64,000 bases of DNA from Ruminococcaceae bacterium Marseille-P2935 (GCA_900104565.1 LT629952.1:434001-498000), one strand, 5' to 3'. Counted from the stretch's first letter, positions 6,644 to 14,041 are shown. Translations and numbers: made by a program. The notes: generated by a model not told the origin, from the letters alone.

Positions 6644-7695
6644 TCCAATTCCCCCTCCAATCGAATAAACTCCCCTTCTTTTATATTTCTGGCTGAGGTA
6701 TTCAAAAGAATATCGGATGGCTGAACTCCCCCTAGCACCTGAGTGCAGAACCCCTGTTCAATTCCTGTAATAATATTTCTGCGCTCTGCCCTTGAATCTG
6801 ACAATATCATGACATATTCCTGATTGTTTTCATCCTGCAGAATACATTGATACGGAATCATTAGCAATTCCTGCGCATCTTCTACTTTAATTTCAGCAGC
6901 GGCTGTCATACCAGATTTTAAATTTTCATCGGGGTTGTCAATCGAAATTTCTACATCCACTACAGTTTCGGTTGCAGTACCCGAACTTACTTTATGCGCA
7001 GTAGGATATATTTTTAAAACAGTTCCAAAGTAAACAGAATCTCCAAACCCTGAACCGGTAATAGCAGCGGTATTTCCTTCCTGAATTTGAGATACTTTTG
7101 ATTCATTGACCGATACAATCAGTTTATATTCATTAGGGTCTGCTATTGTAATGACCGGTTTGCTGCCGGTTGTAAGAACATTTGGCTTCACATTTATTTC
7201 TGTAACAATACCGGTCATGGGTGCATATACAGCATCTGGAATATAAGCCGTATAGCTGTTTGTCTGCGTATTTGCAGAGTATTGCTTTGAGGCAAATTGC
7301 TGGATCTGGGCTTGAGATAATTGATTTTTACTAATACCATAGGCTGCGGCTAGAGCGGCTAAATCAGGAGAATTTTGATTTACCTGTACAGAAGAAGAGT
7401 TCTGTAAAACATTTTGAGTAGTTTTTGTGTCGACATAAAGAAGCGGCTGGTTTTCAATTACTTTATCTCCGACCGATACCATTACCTGTGATGCAAGTAT
7501 CGGAGAATCTAAATATACCTCTGTCATATGAACCAATTGTATCGTTCCGCTGCAGCTGACAGTTTTTTCATACATACGCAGTGCTGGGCGGGTGTATTCC
7601 ACTACCGGAACAGAGGCATATTGAATAGAAGGCATGATTGCCGATGTTAGGGCAAGGATAGCAGTAAGTATAAGTAAACACATTTTAAGTTTCAT
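6637..7695 (-). CDS. HlyD/RND-type membrane-fusion (adaptor) protein
   Basis: A 352-aa protein with one N-terminal membrane anchor or signal (MCLLILTAILALTSAIMPS), a biotinyl-lipoyl-like domain split by a short Gln/Asn/Ser-rich insertion, a beta-barrel (VYFGTVLKIYPTAHKVSSG...VEISIDNPDENLKSGMTA) and a membrane-proximal C-terminus. This is the adaptor of YknX/MacA type. The ATG at 7695 is chosen because AAAAAGG sits nine bases upstream; the frame start at 7704 directly abuts it. It precedes the permease with a seven-base overlap. In B. subtilis YknX-YknY-YknZ an ATPase gene lies between adaptor and permease; here it is missing. Confidence 0.88.
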   Translation of the reverse strand: MKLKMCLLILTAILALTSAIMPSIQYASVPVVEYTRPALRMYEKTVSCSGTIQLVHMTEVYLDSPILASQVMVSVGDKVIENQPLLYVDTKTTQNVLQNSSSVQVNQNSPDLAALAAAYGISKNQLSQAQIQQFASKQYSANTQTNSYTAYIPDAVYAPMTGIVTEINVKPNVLTTGSKPVITIADPNEYKLIVSVNESKVSQIQEGNTAAITGSGFGDSVYFGTVLKIYPTAHKVSSGTATETVVDVEISIDNPDENLKSGMTAAAEIKVEDAQELLMIPYQCILQDENNQEYVMILSDSRAERRNIITGIEQGFCTQVLGGVQPSDILLNTSARNIKEGEFIRLEGELDW

Positions 7696-8078
7696 GATGT
7701 TCATCCTTTTTGTGAATTTATTCTTTCTTCAGCAACTGCAGCTTCAAAAACTGCAGCTTCAAAAGTCTACCTCATTATTGTATCTGCATTTTAATGAATT
7801 ATGAAATAAAAATGGATTATCTAAAAGAATATTCCAGCCCTATTGGCAAAGAATAGTTACCATAAGGTGATTGTTTCAAAGTTTTATAAAACCAGACAAA
7901 AAGGCGATATTATTTCCGGCTTTTTGGCTAAACCCAATCTTATCCAAGAGGTAAGGCAACCCAATGTTCTGTTCAGAAAAACGGTGAAACGGAATGCAAT
8001 ATTCGAATAAAAATATGTTACATTTTAATTGTAAAAGCCGAACATTTTTAGCCGAAGCAGAGCGGCAGAAGGAGTTTT
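7696..8078. other. Gene-free leader between adaptor gene and a small plus-strand gene
   Basis: Holds two direct tandem copies of AACTGCAGCTTCAAAA (period 15, 7734-7764) in the leader of the adaptor gene. A short open plus-strand stretch ending near 8010 lacks a credible start and ribosome site and was not annotated. Confidence 0.5.
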
Positions 8079-8081
8079 ATG

Positions 8082-8246
8082 ATGGAACAGATCAATTTAA
8101 TTTTATGTAATAAGGATTGTATCCATCAAAAAGAGGGATACTGTGCTCTCAACGAGATACAGTATCCCTCTTTGGAAGGCAAAGCAAATGGGTGCGCATA
8201 CTTTATCAGCCGGGAAAAGGAGCCTGGTAGTCATTTTATGGCATGA
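8082..8246 (+). CDS. Small Cys-rich protein (CxxxC...C...C)
   Basis: A 54-aa frame starts MEQINLILCNKDCIHQKEGY and contains four cysteines (CNKDC, YCAL, GCAYF), a pattern seen in many short clostridial proteins of unknown function, often mis-named as dehydratases. GGAG lies seven bases before the ATG at 8082; another ATG directly precedes it at 8079. It ends 16 bases inside the convergent radA gene. The cysteines could bind zinc or an iron-sulfur cluster; no partner is indicated by the neighbours. Confidence 0.7.
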   Translation: MEQINLILCNKDCIHQKEGYCALNEIQYPSLEGKANGCAYFISREKEPGSHFMA

Positions 8247-9616
8247 ATTGCCTGACTGAGGCTTTTTACCCCAACCAGATCAAGCTGAGGCATTTCAGCA
8301 GTGCGAATTTGAACGGCACAGGAATGCGGAAGAATGATTTTGTGGAATCCTAAGCGATATGCTTCGTTCACACGGCTTTGAGCCTGCCCTACTGCACGGA
8401 TTTCCCCCGCAAGACCAATTTCACCAAAGGCAACAATAGATTCATCGATTGGTTTGTCCAGAAGATTTGAAACTAGCGCCAACGCCACTGGCAGATCGGC
8501 CGCTGGCTCGTCTAAACGCAGTCCCCCAACAACATTGATATAAGTATCAATGTTGCCAAAAAAATATCCCACTCTTTTTTCCAATACAGCCAACATCAGA
8601 GAAGTACGGTTATAATCAAATCCGGTAGACATTCTTCTGGGGGTACCAAAAGCCGTTTTGCTCACTAATGCCTGGACCTCTGCTAAAATGGGCCTGGTCC
8701 CCTCCATAACGCAGGATACGCAGGTACCTGACACCATTCCCGGTCGGCCGGAAAGAAGCATAAGCGAAGGGTTTTCCACCTCTCTAAGGCCATCCTCACC
8801 CATTTCAAATACGCCAATTTCATTGGTGGAGCCAAACCGGTTTTTAACTGCTCGCAAAATTCGATAACTTAAGCTGCGTTCCCCTTCAAAATATAACACG
8901 GTATCAACCATATGTTCCAAAACTTTTGGGCCGGCAATTGCCCCATCCTTGTTGACATGCCCTACAATAAAAATAGGAATATCATTCTCCTTGGCTTCCC
9001 GTACAAACAGTTGCGTAGACTCCCTTACCTGAGAAACACTTCCTGTGCTGGAGGACAAACTGGAGAGATTCATCGTTTGAATGGAATCGATAATTACCAT
9101 ATCAGGTTTTACCGACTCGATCGTATCAATCACTGTTAACGTGTCAGTTGTGCAGCTAATCAAAAGATTTTCGGTCGATACTCCCAACCGAATGGCGCGA
9201 AGTTTCAGCTGGCGCATACTTTCCTCACCGCTTACATACAAAACACGCATTCCCATGCAAAGCTGCTGGCAGATCTGCAGAAGCAAAGTAGACTTACCAA
9301 TTCCCGGATCTCCGCTGATTAATACGACCGACCCGGGAACAATGCCTCCACCCAATACACGGTTTAACTCCGTCATTCCGGTATTGTGGCGAATCCCTTC
9401 GTCCGCAGATATTTCCCCTAAATTTAACACTTGGGCTGGACCAGGGGTAGTCAGCAAATTTGCCGAGGCTTTTTTTGCTGCAGCTGTAGTTGGCTGTGCT
9501 TTTACCTGCTCGACAAACGTATTCCATTCGTTGCATTCAGGGCACTTTCCCTGCCATTTTGGGGATTCATACCCACATTCATTGCATACAAAAACGGTTT
9601 TTACCTTTACTGCCAC
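8231..9616 (-). CDS. radA: DNA repair protein RadA (Sms)
   Basis: The 461-aa protein has the full RadA plan: N-terminal zinc finger (C11-x2-C14...C25-x2-C28), RecA-like ATPase with Walker A GDPGIGKST (about 100-110), the RadA-specific KNRFG motif in RAVKNRFGSTNEIG, and a C-terminal Lon-like domain. It promotes branch migration of recombination intermediates. It lies four bases after the stop of the 3' part of cwlD, so it appears to be in one operon with cwlD; since cwlD is interrupted upstream, radA must rely on a promoter inside the 3' half or in the inserted element until excision. Confidence 0.97.
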   Translation of the reverse strand: MAVKVKTVFVCNECGYESPKWQGKCPECNEWNTFVEQVKAQPTTAAAKKASANLLTTPGPAQVLNLGEISADEGIRHNTGMTELNRVLGGGIVPGSVVLISGDPGIGKSTLLLQICQQLCMGMRVLYVSGEESMRQLKLRAIRLGVSTENLLISCTTDTLTVIDTIESVKPDMVIIDSIQTMNLSSLSSSTGSVSQVRESTQLFVREAKENDIPIFIVGHVNKDGAIAGPKVLEHMVDTVLYFEGERSLSYRILRAVKNRFGSTNEIGVFEMGEDGLREVENPSLMLLSGRPGMVSGTCVSCVMEGTRPILAEVQALVSKTAFGTPRRMSTGFDYNRTSLMLAVLEKRVGYFFGNIDTYINVVGGLRLDEPAADLPVALALVSNLLDKPIDESIVAFGEIGLAGEIRAVGQAQSRVNEAYRLGFHKIILPHSCAVQIRTAEMPQLDLVGVKSLSQAIHAIK

Positions 9617-9620
9617 GTAC

Positions 9621-10208
9621 TTACACTTCCTTTAAATCGCATCCTAAATATTCCATCAAAGAGCTAAAGATAACAAAAGCAATTTTGTCCTGATATTCTT
9701 CTTCTGTTAAACGCTGCGCTTCTACCGTATTCGAAAGAAAACCGCATTCTACTAATACCGCGGTAGACGGCGCATGATAGATCAAATAAACGTCCTTATT
9801 AATTGGTTTGCATTTTCTGGTATTTTCCGGTTGAATCATTTCAATAAAACGGCGCTGCAAAATTTCAGCAACAGTTTTGCTGCTATCATCTTGCTGACCG
9901 TAAAAAATTTGAGTTCCCGAATATTTTGATTGTGAAAACTGGTTTTGGTGAATACTCAGAGTAATACTGCCGGGATGCTCTTCAATGATTTTTAAACGAT
10001 TATGAATATCAGATGTTTTTTGTTTTTTGATTCCGGTAATGCCTTTATTATGAATAGAAGTATCCGTTTCCCGCGTCATGACTACATCCATACCATAAAG
10101 CTGCAGTATGTCCCGCAGCTTAAGACCGATTGATAGATTAATATCTTTTTCTATAATGCCGTTTTGTCCTACAGCACCGCCGTCCATTCCGCCATGGCCT
10201 GGATCAAT
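9621..10208 (-). CDS. cwlD: CwlD N-acetylmuramoyl-L-alanine amidase, 3' portion of split gene
   Basis: This open frame encodes the Amidase_3 domain from IDPGHGG onward: zinc ligand Glu in GIIEKD, zinc ligand His in LSIHQNQF, catalytic Glu in LVECGFLSN. Its first codons are the duplicated core shared with the 5' portion at 13887-14041. Joining the two at the core gives a 240-aa protein (B. subtilis CwlD is 237 aa) with H50, E65, H132 and E199 in the expected order. CwlD cleaves the stem peptide from muramic acid in the spore cortex, the first step to muramic-delta-lactam required for germination. The frame is intact, arguing against simple decay. In the unexcised state it has no start, membrane anchor or promoter. 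Confidence 0.93.
   Translation of the reverse strand: MDPGHGGMDGGAVGQNGIIEKDINLSIGLKLRDILQLYGMDVVMTRETDTSIHNKGITGIKKQKTSDIHNRLKIIEEHPGSITLSIHQNQFSQSKYSGTQIFYGQQDDSSKTVAEILQRRFIEMIQPENTRKCKPINKDVYLIYHAPSTAVLVECGFLSNTVEAQRLTEEEYQDKIAFVIFSSLMEYLGCDLKEV
10189..10208. other. Attachment core at the recombinase end of the element
   Basis: The 20 bases match 13887-13906 at 18 positions, with the 11-base block CCATGGCCTGG (10192-10202) identical. The bases encode IDPGHGG in cwlD. Both mismatches are silent in cwlD, so crossover anywhere in the core restores the same protein. Confidence 0.88.
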
Positions 10209-10214
10209 GTAATA

Positions 10215-11783
10215 CTAAAATTTCCAGCAAATTTTTACACGGCGCCTTTCCCCTGCTTTTTTTATACCAATTTCTATTTTCTCCACCCACTCATCTGTTA
10301 TTGTATGGCTTAGTTCTTCCAGATGTTGATGGTCTAAAATAAACTGCTGAGGAGTGTTGGAGTCATCTGACAAACAATTTTTTTGTATTTCCTCCCAAAC
10401 AACCTTTTTTTGTTTTTCAATCTGTGCTAATTCCTGCTGAATTCGTTTTAAATATTGATAAAATTGTTCTTTGTGAACCAAACCTGCAACACGATCTTCA
10501 TATAGTTTTAAAATCATGTCCTGCCTGGTTAAATACTTTGTATTTAACCGTTGATATTCGGACTCCCAAAACTTGTGTTTTAAGCTGGTACTACTGCTTT
10601 TGGGAAAAGCAATTTTATGTGGTTGATAATATTGGCTCAGCAATTTATTAATCTCCTGCAGCAGAATGCCTTCCAACCAATCTAAGCGAAAAAAACTGCT
10701 GTTTTTACATAACTTGGAAGACAGCCTGGCATTTTTACATTGCAGGTAAAAGTAGCGTTTTTTTCCACTTTGAGTACTCAGCTTAACCATAGGAGAACCG
10801 CATTCACTGCAGAATATTTTACCGCACAATGGATGCTTTTCCCCTTCCAGCCGGCTGCTACGGGTTTGTACCTGCAATTTATTCTGTACTGCATTCCATG
10901 TAACTTGATCAATAATTGCATCATGGGCATCATAGCTGCGTATCCACTGGTCTTGAGGCAACTTTATTACCTTTTCGTTTTTATAGCTGAGAGGATGGCT
11001 TTTGCCCTGTACCAAGGTGCCGGTGTAAGTTTCGTTTCGAAGAATGTGAAAGATGGTAGGGGCTGTCCAGTAAAGCAACCGCGTTGGCTGTTTCCCTGGA
11101 GAAAAAGGGATACCAAGCAGACGTTTATGTTCGGTTGGGGAAGGAATTCCACGTTCGTTCAGCCATTTGGCAATTTTGATATATCCCCAGCCCTGCAGGT
11201 ATTGATGAAAAATATCTGCTACCACAGGTGCGGCTTGCGGGTCCGGTATCAAATGGTGCTTATCTTTGGGGTCAATTAAGTAACCAAAAGGAGCAAAAGA
11301 GCCAGTAAATTCCCCCCTGCGCCGTTTATGTTCCAAAACACTGCGAATGTTCTCTGAGAGATCTTCCAAGTACCACTCGTTTACCAAACCATTGATTTGT
11401 CGAGATTTTTTATTGCCGGCGATTTCGGTATCAGCATTGTCTACCAGCCCAATAAATCGAATATTCCACTCTACAAATTTACCATGTAGGTATTTTTCAA
11501 TCATTTCTAAGTCCCGGCTGAATCTGGACTGGGATTTACATAAAACAATATCTACCTTTCTTGCTTCGCAATCTGCAATTAATTGATTCCAGCCAGGGCG
11601 GTTGCGATCAGCACCAGAGTAGTCGTCATCGGAATAAATGCTAACTATCTCCCAGCCTTTTTTTAAACAATATTCAATCAGCATCGATTTTTGATTTTGA
11701 ATACTTTCGCTGTCTTCTAAAGGAGAAGACTTATTACGGTCTTCATCCGACAGACGAGTGTAAATTCCAACCTTGTTTGCCAT
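10215..11783 (-). CDS. Large serine recombinase (site-specific integrase/excisionase)
   Basis: A 522-aa protein with an N-terminal resolvase domain whose nucleophile is the Ser in YTRLSDE, followed by conserved catalytic stretches (YSDDDYSGADRNRPGW, KSQSRFSRD), a recombinase domain (about 165-290), a zinc-ribbon domain (CGKIFCSECG ... CKNARLSSKLC) and a C-terminal coiled coil (about 385-460). This is the plan of SpoIVCA, CisA and phage phiC31-type integrases. The ATG at 11783 (MANKVGIYTRLS) has AAAGG nine bases upstream; two earlier ATGs are too close to that site. The stop lies seven bases from the attachment core, the usual place of an integrase next to att. It is predicted to excise the element from cwlD. 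Confidence 0.93.
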   Translation of the reverse strand: MANKVGIYTRLSDEDRNKSSPLEDSESIQNQKSMLIEYCLKKGWEIVSIYSDDDYSGADRNRPGWNQLIADCEARKVDIVLCKSQSRFSRDLEMIEKYLHGKFVEWNIRFIGLVDNADTEIAGNKKSRQINGLVNEWYLEDLSENIRSVLEHKRRRGEFTGSFAPFGYLIDPKDKHHLIPDPQAAPVVADIFHQYLQGWGYIKIAKWLNERGIPSPTEHKRLLGIPFSPGKQPTRLLYWTAPTIFHILRNETYTGTLVQGKSHPLSYKNEKVIKLPQDQWIRSYDAHDAIIDQVTWNAVQNKLQVQTRSSRLEGEKHPLCGKIFCSECGSPMVKLSTQSGKKRYFYLQCKNARLSSKLCKNSSFFRLDWLEGILLQEINKLLSQYYQPHKIAFPKSSSTSLKHKFWESEYQRLNTKYLTRQDMILKLYEDRVAGLVHKEQFYQYLKRIQQELAQIEKQKKVVWEEIQKNCLSDDSNTPQQFILDHQHLEELSHTITDEWVEKIEIGIKKAGERRRVKICWKF

Positions 11784-11835
11784 CGGCATCATCCTTTACT
11801 TAGATTCAGCCGCCAGTACTGTAAGTACCTCTTTA

Positions 11836-11985
11836 TTATAATGTCTTATGCGGCTGTTGAAAAGAGGCATTCCATTCAAATGCAATTATTTTCGACATCC
11901 GCTGATTGATTTCGTCTTCCACTTTACTTTGATCCTGCGTTTGTATCACGGTAATCACCTCAATCTCTTCCCAGGTGTTTTCCAA
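11836..11985 (-). CDS. 49-aa protein upstream of the recombinase (candidate directionality factor)
   Basis: An open frame starts at TTG (11985) with AAGGGG six bases upstream and reads MENTWEEIEVITVIQTQDQS, then a helical segment KVEDEINQRMSKIIAFEWNA. It ends 52 bases before the recombinase start and lies directly downstream of the sigma-E-like promoter, so both would share one transcript. Excision by large serine recombinases usually requires a small recombination directionality factor, and this is the only other small gene in the element; that role is inference. It could also be a chance frame with a rare start codon. Confidence 0.5.
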   Translation of the reverse strand: MENTWEEIEVITVIQTQDQSKVEDEINQRMSKIIAFEWNASFQQPHKTL

Positions 11986-12013
11986 GCTATCATCCCCTTA
12001 TTTGTATTAATTC

Positions 12014-12042
12014 AAGGTATGAAAGCCTGGTTATTTTTATTC
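12014..12042 (-). promoter_or_regulatory. Sigma-E-like promoter for the small gene and recombinase
   Basis: Read on the minus strand, GAATAAAA is followed after 13 bases by CATACCTT. The -10 agrees with the sigma-E consensus CATACAHT at seven of eight positions, and the ATA to CATAC distance is 16, within the known 16-18 range. It lies about 30 bases before the TTG start, with no comparable sigma-A promoter there. Confidence 0.55.
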
Positions 12043-12073
12043 ATGGTTAAAAAATAATTATGTGGTAGGAATG

Positions 12074-12124
12074 TTAATAAATAATAAAAGCCCGGTTAAT
12101 TTCCGGGCTTTTATTATTTATTAA
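12074..12124. terminator. Bidirectional terminator between recombinase and antiporter units
   Basis: A perfect 22-bp inverted repeat (core AGCCCGG / CCGGGCT) with a 7-base loop and A/T tails on both sides begins two bases from the antiporter stop. It isolates the antiporter transcript from the recombinase unit, so the recombinase depends on its own promoter. Confidence 0.85.
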
Positions 12125-12125
12125 C

Positions 12126-13328
12126 TTAAGAAGCTATTCTCGCTTTATTTGTCTTAGTAGTGGTTACTGCAATTTCCCCGGAACGGGTTAAAGCAAACCG
12201 CGCAAGTACCGGACCAACCAATTCATAAATTAAAGTTGCACACAAAACAACGGCACGTATTTGTGCACCGTAAGTTGGTAACTGTGTCATGACAACCTGT
12301 GCCATGCCAATTGCAACACCGGCTTGTGGAAGTAAAGCTAGCCCGAGGTAATTTTGAATGTTTTTATCACTTTTTACAACTTTTGCACCCAGCATTGCCC
12401 CAAAATACTTTCCGATTGAACGGGCGACAATATATAATGCTCCAAGTAATCCTACTGTGGTAAGCACTTGTAAATCCAGCTCAGCACCAGAAATTACAAA
12501 AAACAGCATAAATAGCGGTGGTGTCCAACGATCCACCCCTTCGATAAGAGGTTCGGAGTCCTTTTTTATATTAACCATAGCCGCTCCAATGGCCATACAA
12601 AGCAGCAGCGAGCTAAGCCCCCACATATCGGCCAAAGCAACTCCCAACAGAACTGCAGCAATCATAATGGTCAAACGATTTGCCCGGGATTTGAAAAAAT
12701 GAAAGCAGAAAGCCATGAGTACACCAATTAATACTCCAATTGCCAAAGATCCAAGTATTTCAATTAAAGGATCAAGCAGCATAGTCTGCAAGGATGGCTG
12801 AGCCCCAGAGGCAAACAGCTGAGACACTGCCAACGAAATAGAAAATACAGCAAGTCCTATTGCATCATCCATAGCAACAACAGACAAAAGTGTATTAGTA
12901 ACAGGGCCTTGTGCATTATACTGACGTACAACCATCAATGTGGCAGCAGGTGCCGTTGCTGTTGCAATCGCACCAAGGGTTAAGGCCAGCGACAGATCAA
13001 AACCAAATAAAATTAACACACAATCTACTAAAATGACCGCAGCTAAAGCCTGAAATATAGTGATTACAAAAGCACTCATTCCTACCCGCTTCAAATTTTC
13101 CTTTTTAAATTCTCCGCCAATAGAAAAAGCAATAAATCCAAGGGCTACCGAAGTAATGCTGGATACTGCCGAAAGTGACTCTTCCTGAAAAATACCCAGG
13201 CAGTATGGCCCAACCAGCAAGCCTGCAACCAGGTATCCGGTAACATTGGGCAAATTTATTTTTTTAACAACTCGGCTAAGCAGTAAGCCAACCGCCATTG
13301 CCGCAGCAATACTGAACAAAATATTCAT
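12126..13328 (-). CDS. CPA2-family cation/proton antiporter (KefB/Na+:H+ type)
   Basis: The 400-aa protein is almost wholly membrane helices (about 12-13) and shows the monovalent cation:proton antiporter-2 pattern, including NVTGYLVAGLLVGPYCLG near the start, ATATAPAATLMVVRQ and AMDDAIGLAVFSI with the ion-binding Asp pair region. It lacks the C-terminal TrkA-N domain of KefB/C. The start overlaps the stop of the PII-like gene by ATGA, so the two are coupled. It is cargo of the cwlD element, read from a sigma-A-type promoter. It should exchange Na+ or K+ for protons at the cell membrane; which ion cannot be told. Confidence 0.88.
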   Translation of the reverse strand: MNILFSIAAAMAVGLLLSRVVKKINLPNVTGYLVAGLLVGPYCLGIFQEESLSAVSSITSVALGFIAFSIGGEFKKENLKRVGMSAFVITIFQALAAVILVDCVLILFGFDLSLALTLGAIATATAPAATLMVVRQYNAQGPVTNTLLSVVAMDDAIGLAVFSISLAVSQLFASGAQPSLQTMLLDPLIEILGSLAIGVLIGVLMAFCFHFFKSRANRLTIMIAAVLLGVALADMWGLSSLLLCMAIGAAMVNIKKDSEPLIEGVDRWTPPLFMLFFVISGAELDLQVLTTVGLLGALYIVARSIGKYFGAMLGAKVVKSDKNIQNYLGLALLPQAGVAIGMAQVVMTQLPTYGAQIRAVVLCATLIYELVGPVLARFALTRSGEIAVTTTKTNKARIAS

Positions 13329-13678
13329 ATCTCGTTTCTTGAAACTCCTTCAAAGTGCATTACTGGAACTGTAAAAACGATTCCTGTATTCGGTTTATCA
13401 AAATCACCGCAGATATTTCGAATAACCTGTTTTGCAGGAACAATCAGCTCGTCCGGCATCACGGCAAGCATCATTTTTCCGTTATTGTCACTATAGTCAA
13501 AAAGACTACGTTCTTGACCAAAAAAAGCAGGCAGTTTCGTACTCTTGCTAGAGGAAAGAACATGTAATATTCCTTCACAGTTTAAAAAAGTAGCTCCGCT
13601 GACTCCAGCTTCCATCAAACCAGACAGCACCTCTGGCATCTTATCTGATTGATTTGTAATATACACCAACAATTGCAT
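13325..13678 (-). CDS. PII-like signalling protein coupled to the antiporter
   Basis: A 117-aa protein starting MQLLVYITNQSDKMPEVLSG; the ATG at 13678 has AGGTG five bases upstream. Pattern (beta-strand start LLVYIT, EVLSGLMEAGVSGATFL, and terminal GIVFTVPVMHFEGV) is that of small PII-like trimeric proteins, which sense nucleotides and gate partner transporters. The ATGA overlap with the antiporter gene supports a regulatory partnership of that kind. The canonical GlnB uridylylation T-loop signature is absent. Family assignment is by pattern only. Confidence 0.6.
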   Translation of the reverse strand: MQLLVYITNQSDKMPEVLSGLMEAGVSGATFLNCEGILHVLSSSKSTKLPAFFGQERSLFDYSDNNGKMMLAVMPDELIVPAKQVIRNICGDFDKPNTGIVFTVPVMHFEGVSRNEI

Positions 13679-13707
13679 GGAATCACCTCTCAAAAATTTT
13701 TGATATA

Positions 13708-13736
13708 ATTATACCGTTTTTTGTCTTTTCTGTGAA
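13708..13736 (-). promoter_or_regulatory. Sigma-A-type promoter of the antiporter operon
   Basis: On the minus strand TTCACA and TATAAT are separated by exactly 17 bases, about 30 bases before the PII-like start. It points to vegetative expression of the cargo, unlike the recombinase unit. Confidence 0.75.
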
Positions 13737-13886
13737 GTATATAAATAATATTTTGTAAATAATGTATAAATATATTTTTTTAAGTTAAAGTAATATATTA
13801 GTTATAAAGACAATTATTAGTTTTTATTTCTATACAATTTTGGTTTACCTTACTGCATTAGAAAAGGAATTGTACTATTAATTACA

Positions 13887-13906
13887 CCACCATGGCCTGG
13901 GTCAAT
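13887..13906. other. Attachment core at the 5' cwlD end of the element
   Basis: Matches 10189-10208 at 18 of 20 positions; CCATGGCCTGG at 13890-13900 is identical. Lies in the codons for IDPGHGG. On the element side the reading frame leaves cwlD and stops after eight codons past GHGG. Confidence 0.88.
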
Positions 13907-14041
13907 AATAATAGTCGGATATGTAAAGGCATCACTTAAAACTGGTGCAGTTTTAGAAATATTTTTAATTGAAATACCAACTGCAATTGCACATAAAATA
14001 CTAAAAAAGATTCCTACAAGCATTGTTTGTCTGTTTTTCAT
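13887..14041 (-). CDS. cwlD: CwlD N-acetylmuramoyl-L-alanine amidase, 5' portion of split gene
   Basis: This piece starts MKNRQTMLVGIFFSILCAIA at 14041 (GGGGG eight bases upstream) and gives 52 residues: a signal-anchor helix (about 6-25), a linker, and TIIIDPGHGG containing the first zinc ligand H50. A longer frame to 14104 is less likely because it runs through the promoter. Unexcised, translation would run into the element and stop at 13850, giving an inactive 63-aa peptide. The rest of the gene is at 9621-10208. The anchor places the mature enzyme on the outer face of the mother-cell-derived outer forespore membrane/cortex space, as known for CwlD. Confidence 0.92.

Larger units (their letters stand above)
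10192..13889. mobile_element. Skin-like intervening element inside cwlD (3,698 bp)
   Basis: The element separates two in-frame pieces of cwlD and is bounded by a 20-bp near-identical core. Contents, all on the minus strand: large serine recombinase next to the core, 49-aa small protein, bidirectional terminator, CPA2 antiporter and PII-like protein. No phage structural, conjugation or IS genes occur. The circular junction would place ATTACA and TGTAAT symmetrically 19 bases apart around the core, like serine-recombinase attP sites. Sigma-E-like promoters precede both cwlD and the recombinase unit. By analogy to the skin element in sigK, excision in the mother cell would rebuild cwlD without harming inheritance of the element through the forespore. 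Confidence 0.85.

Noticed and set aside
7850-8012. Open plus-strand stretch ending near 8010
   Set aside because: No ATG, no ribosome site and no recognisable protein pattern.
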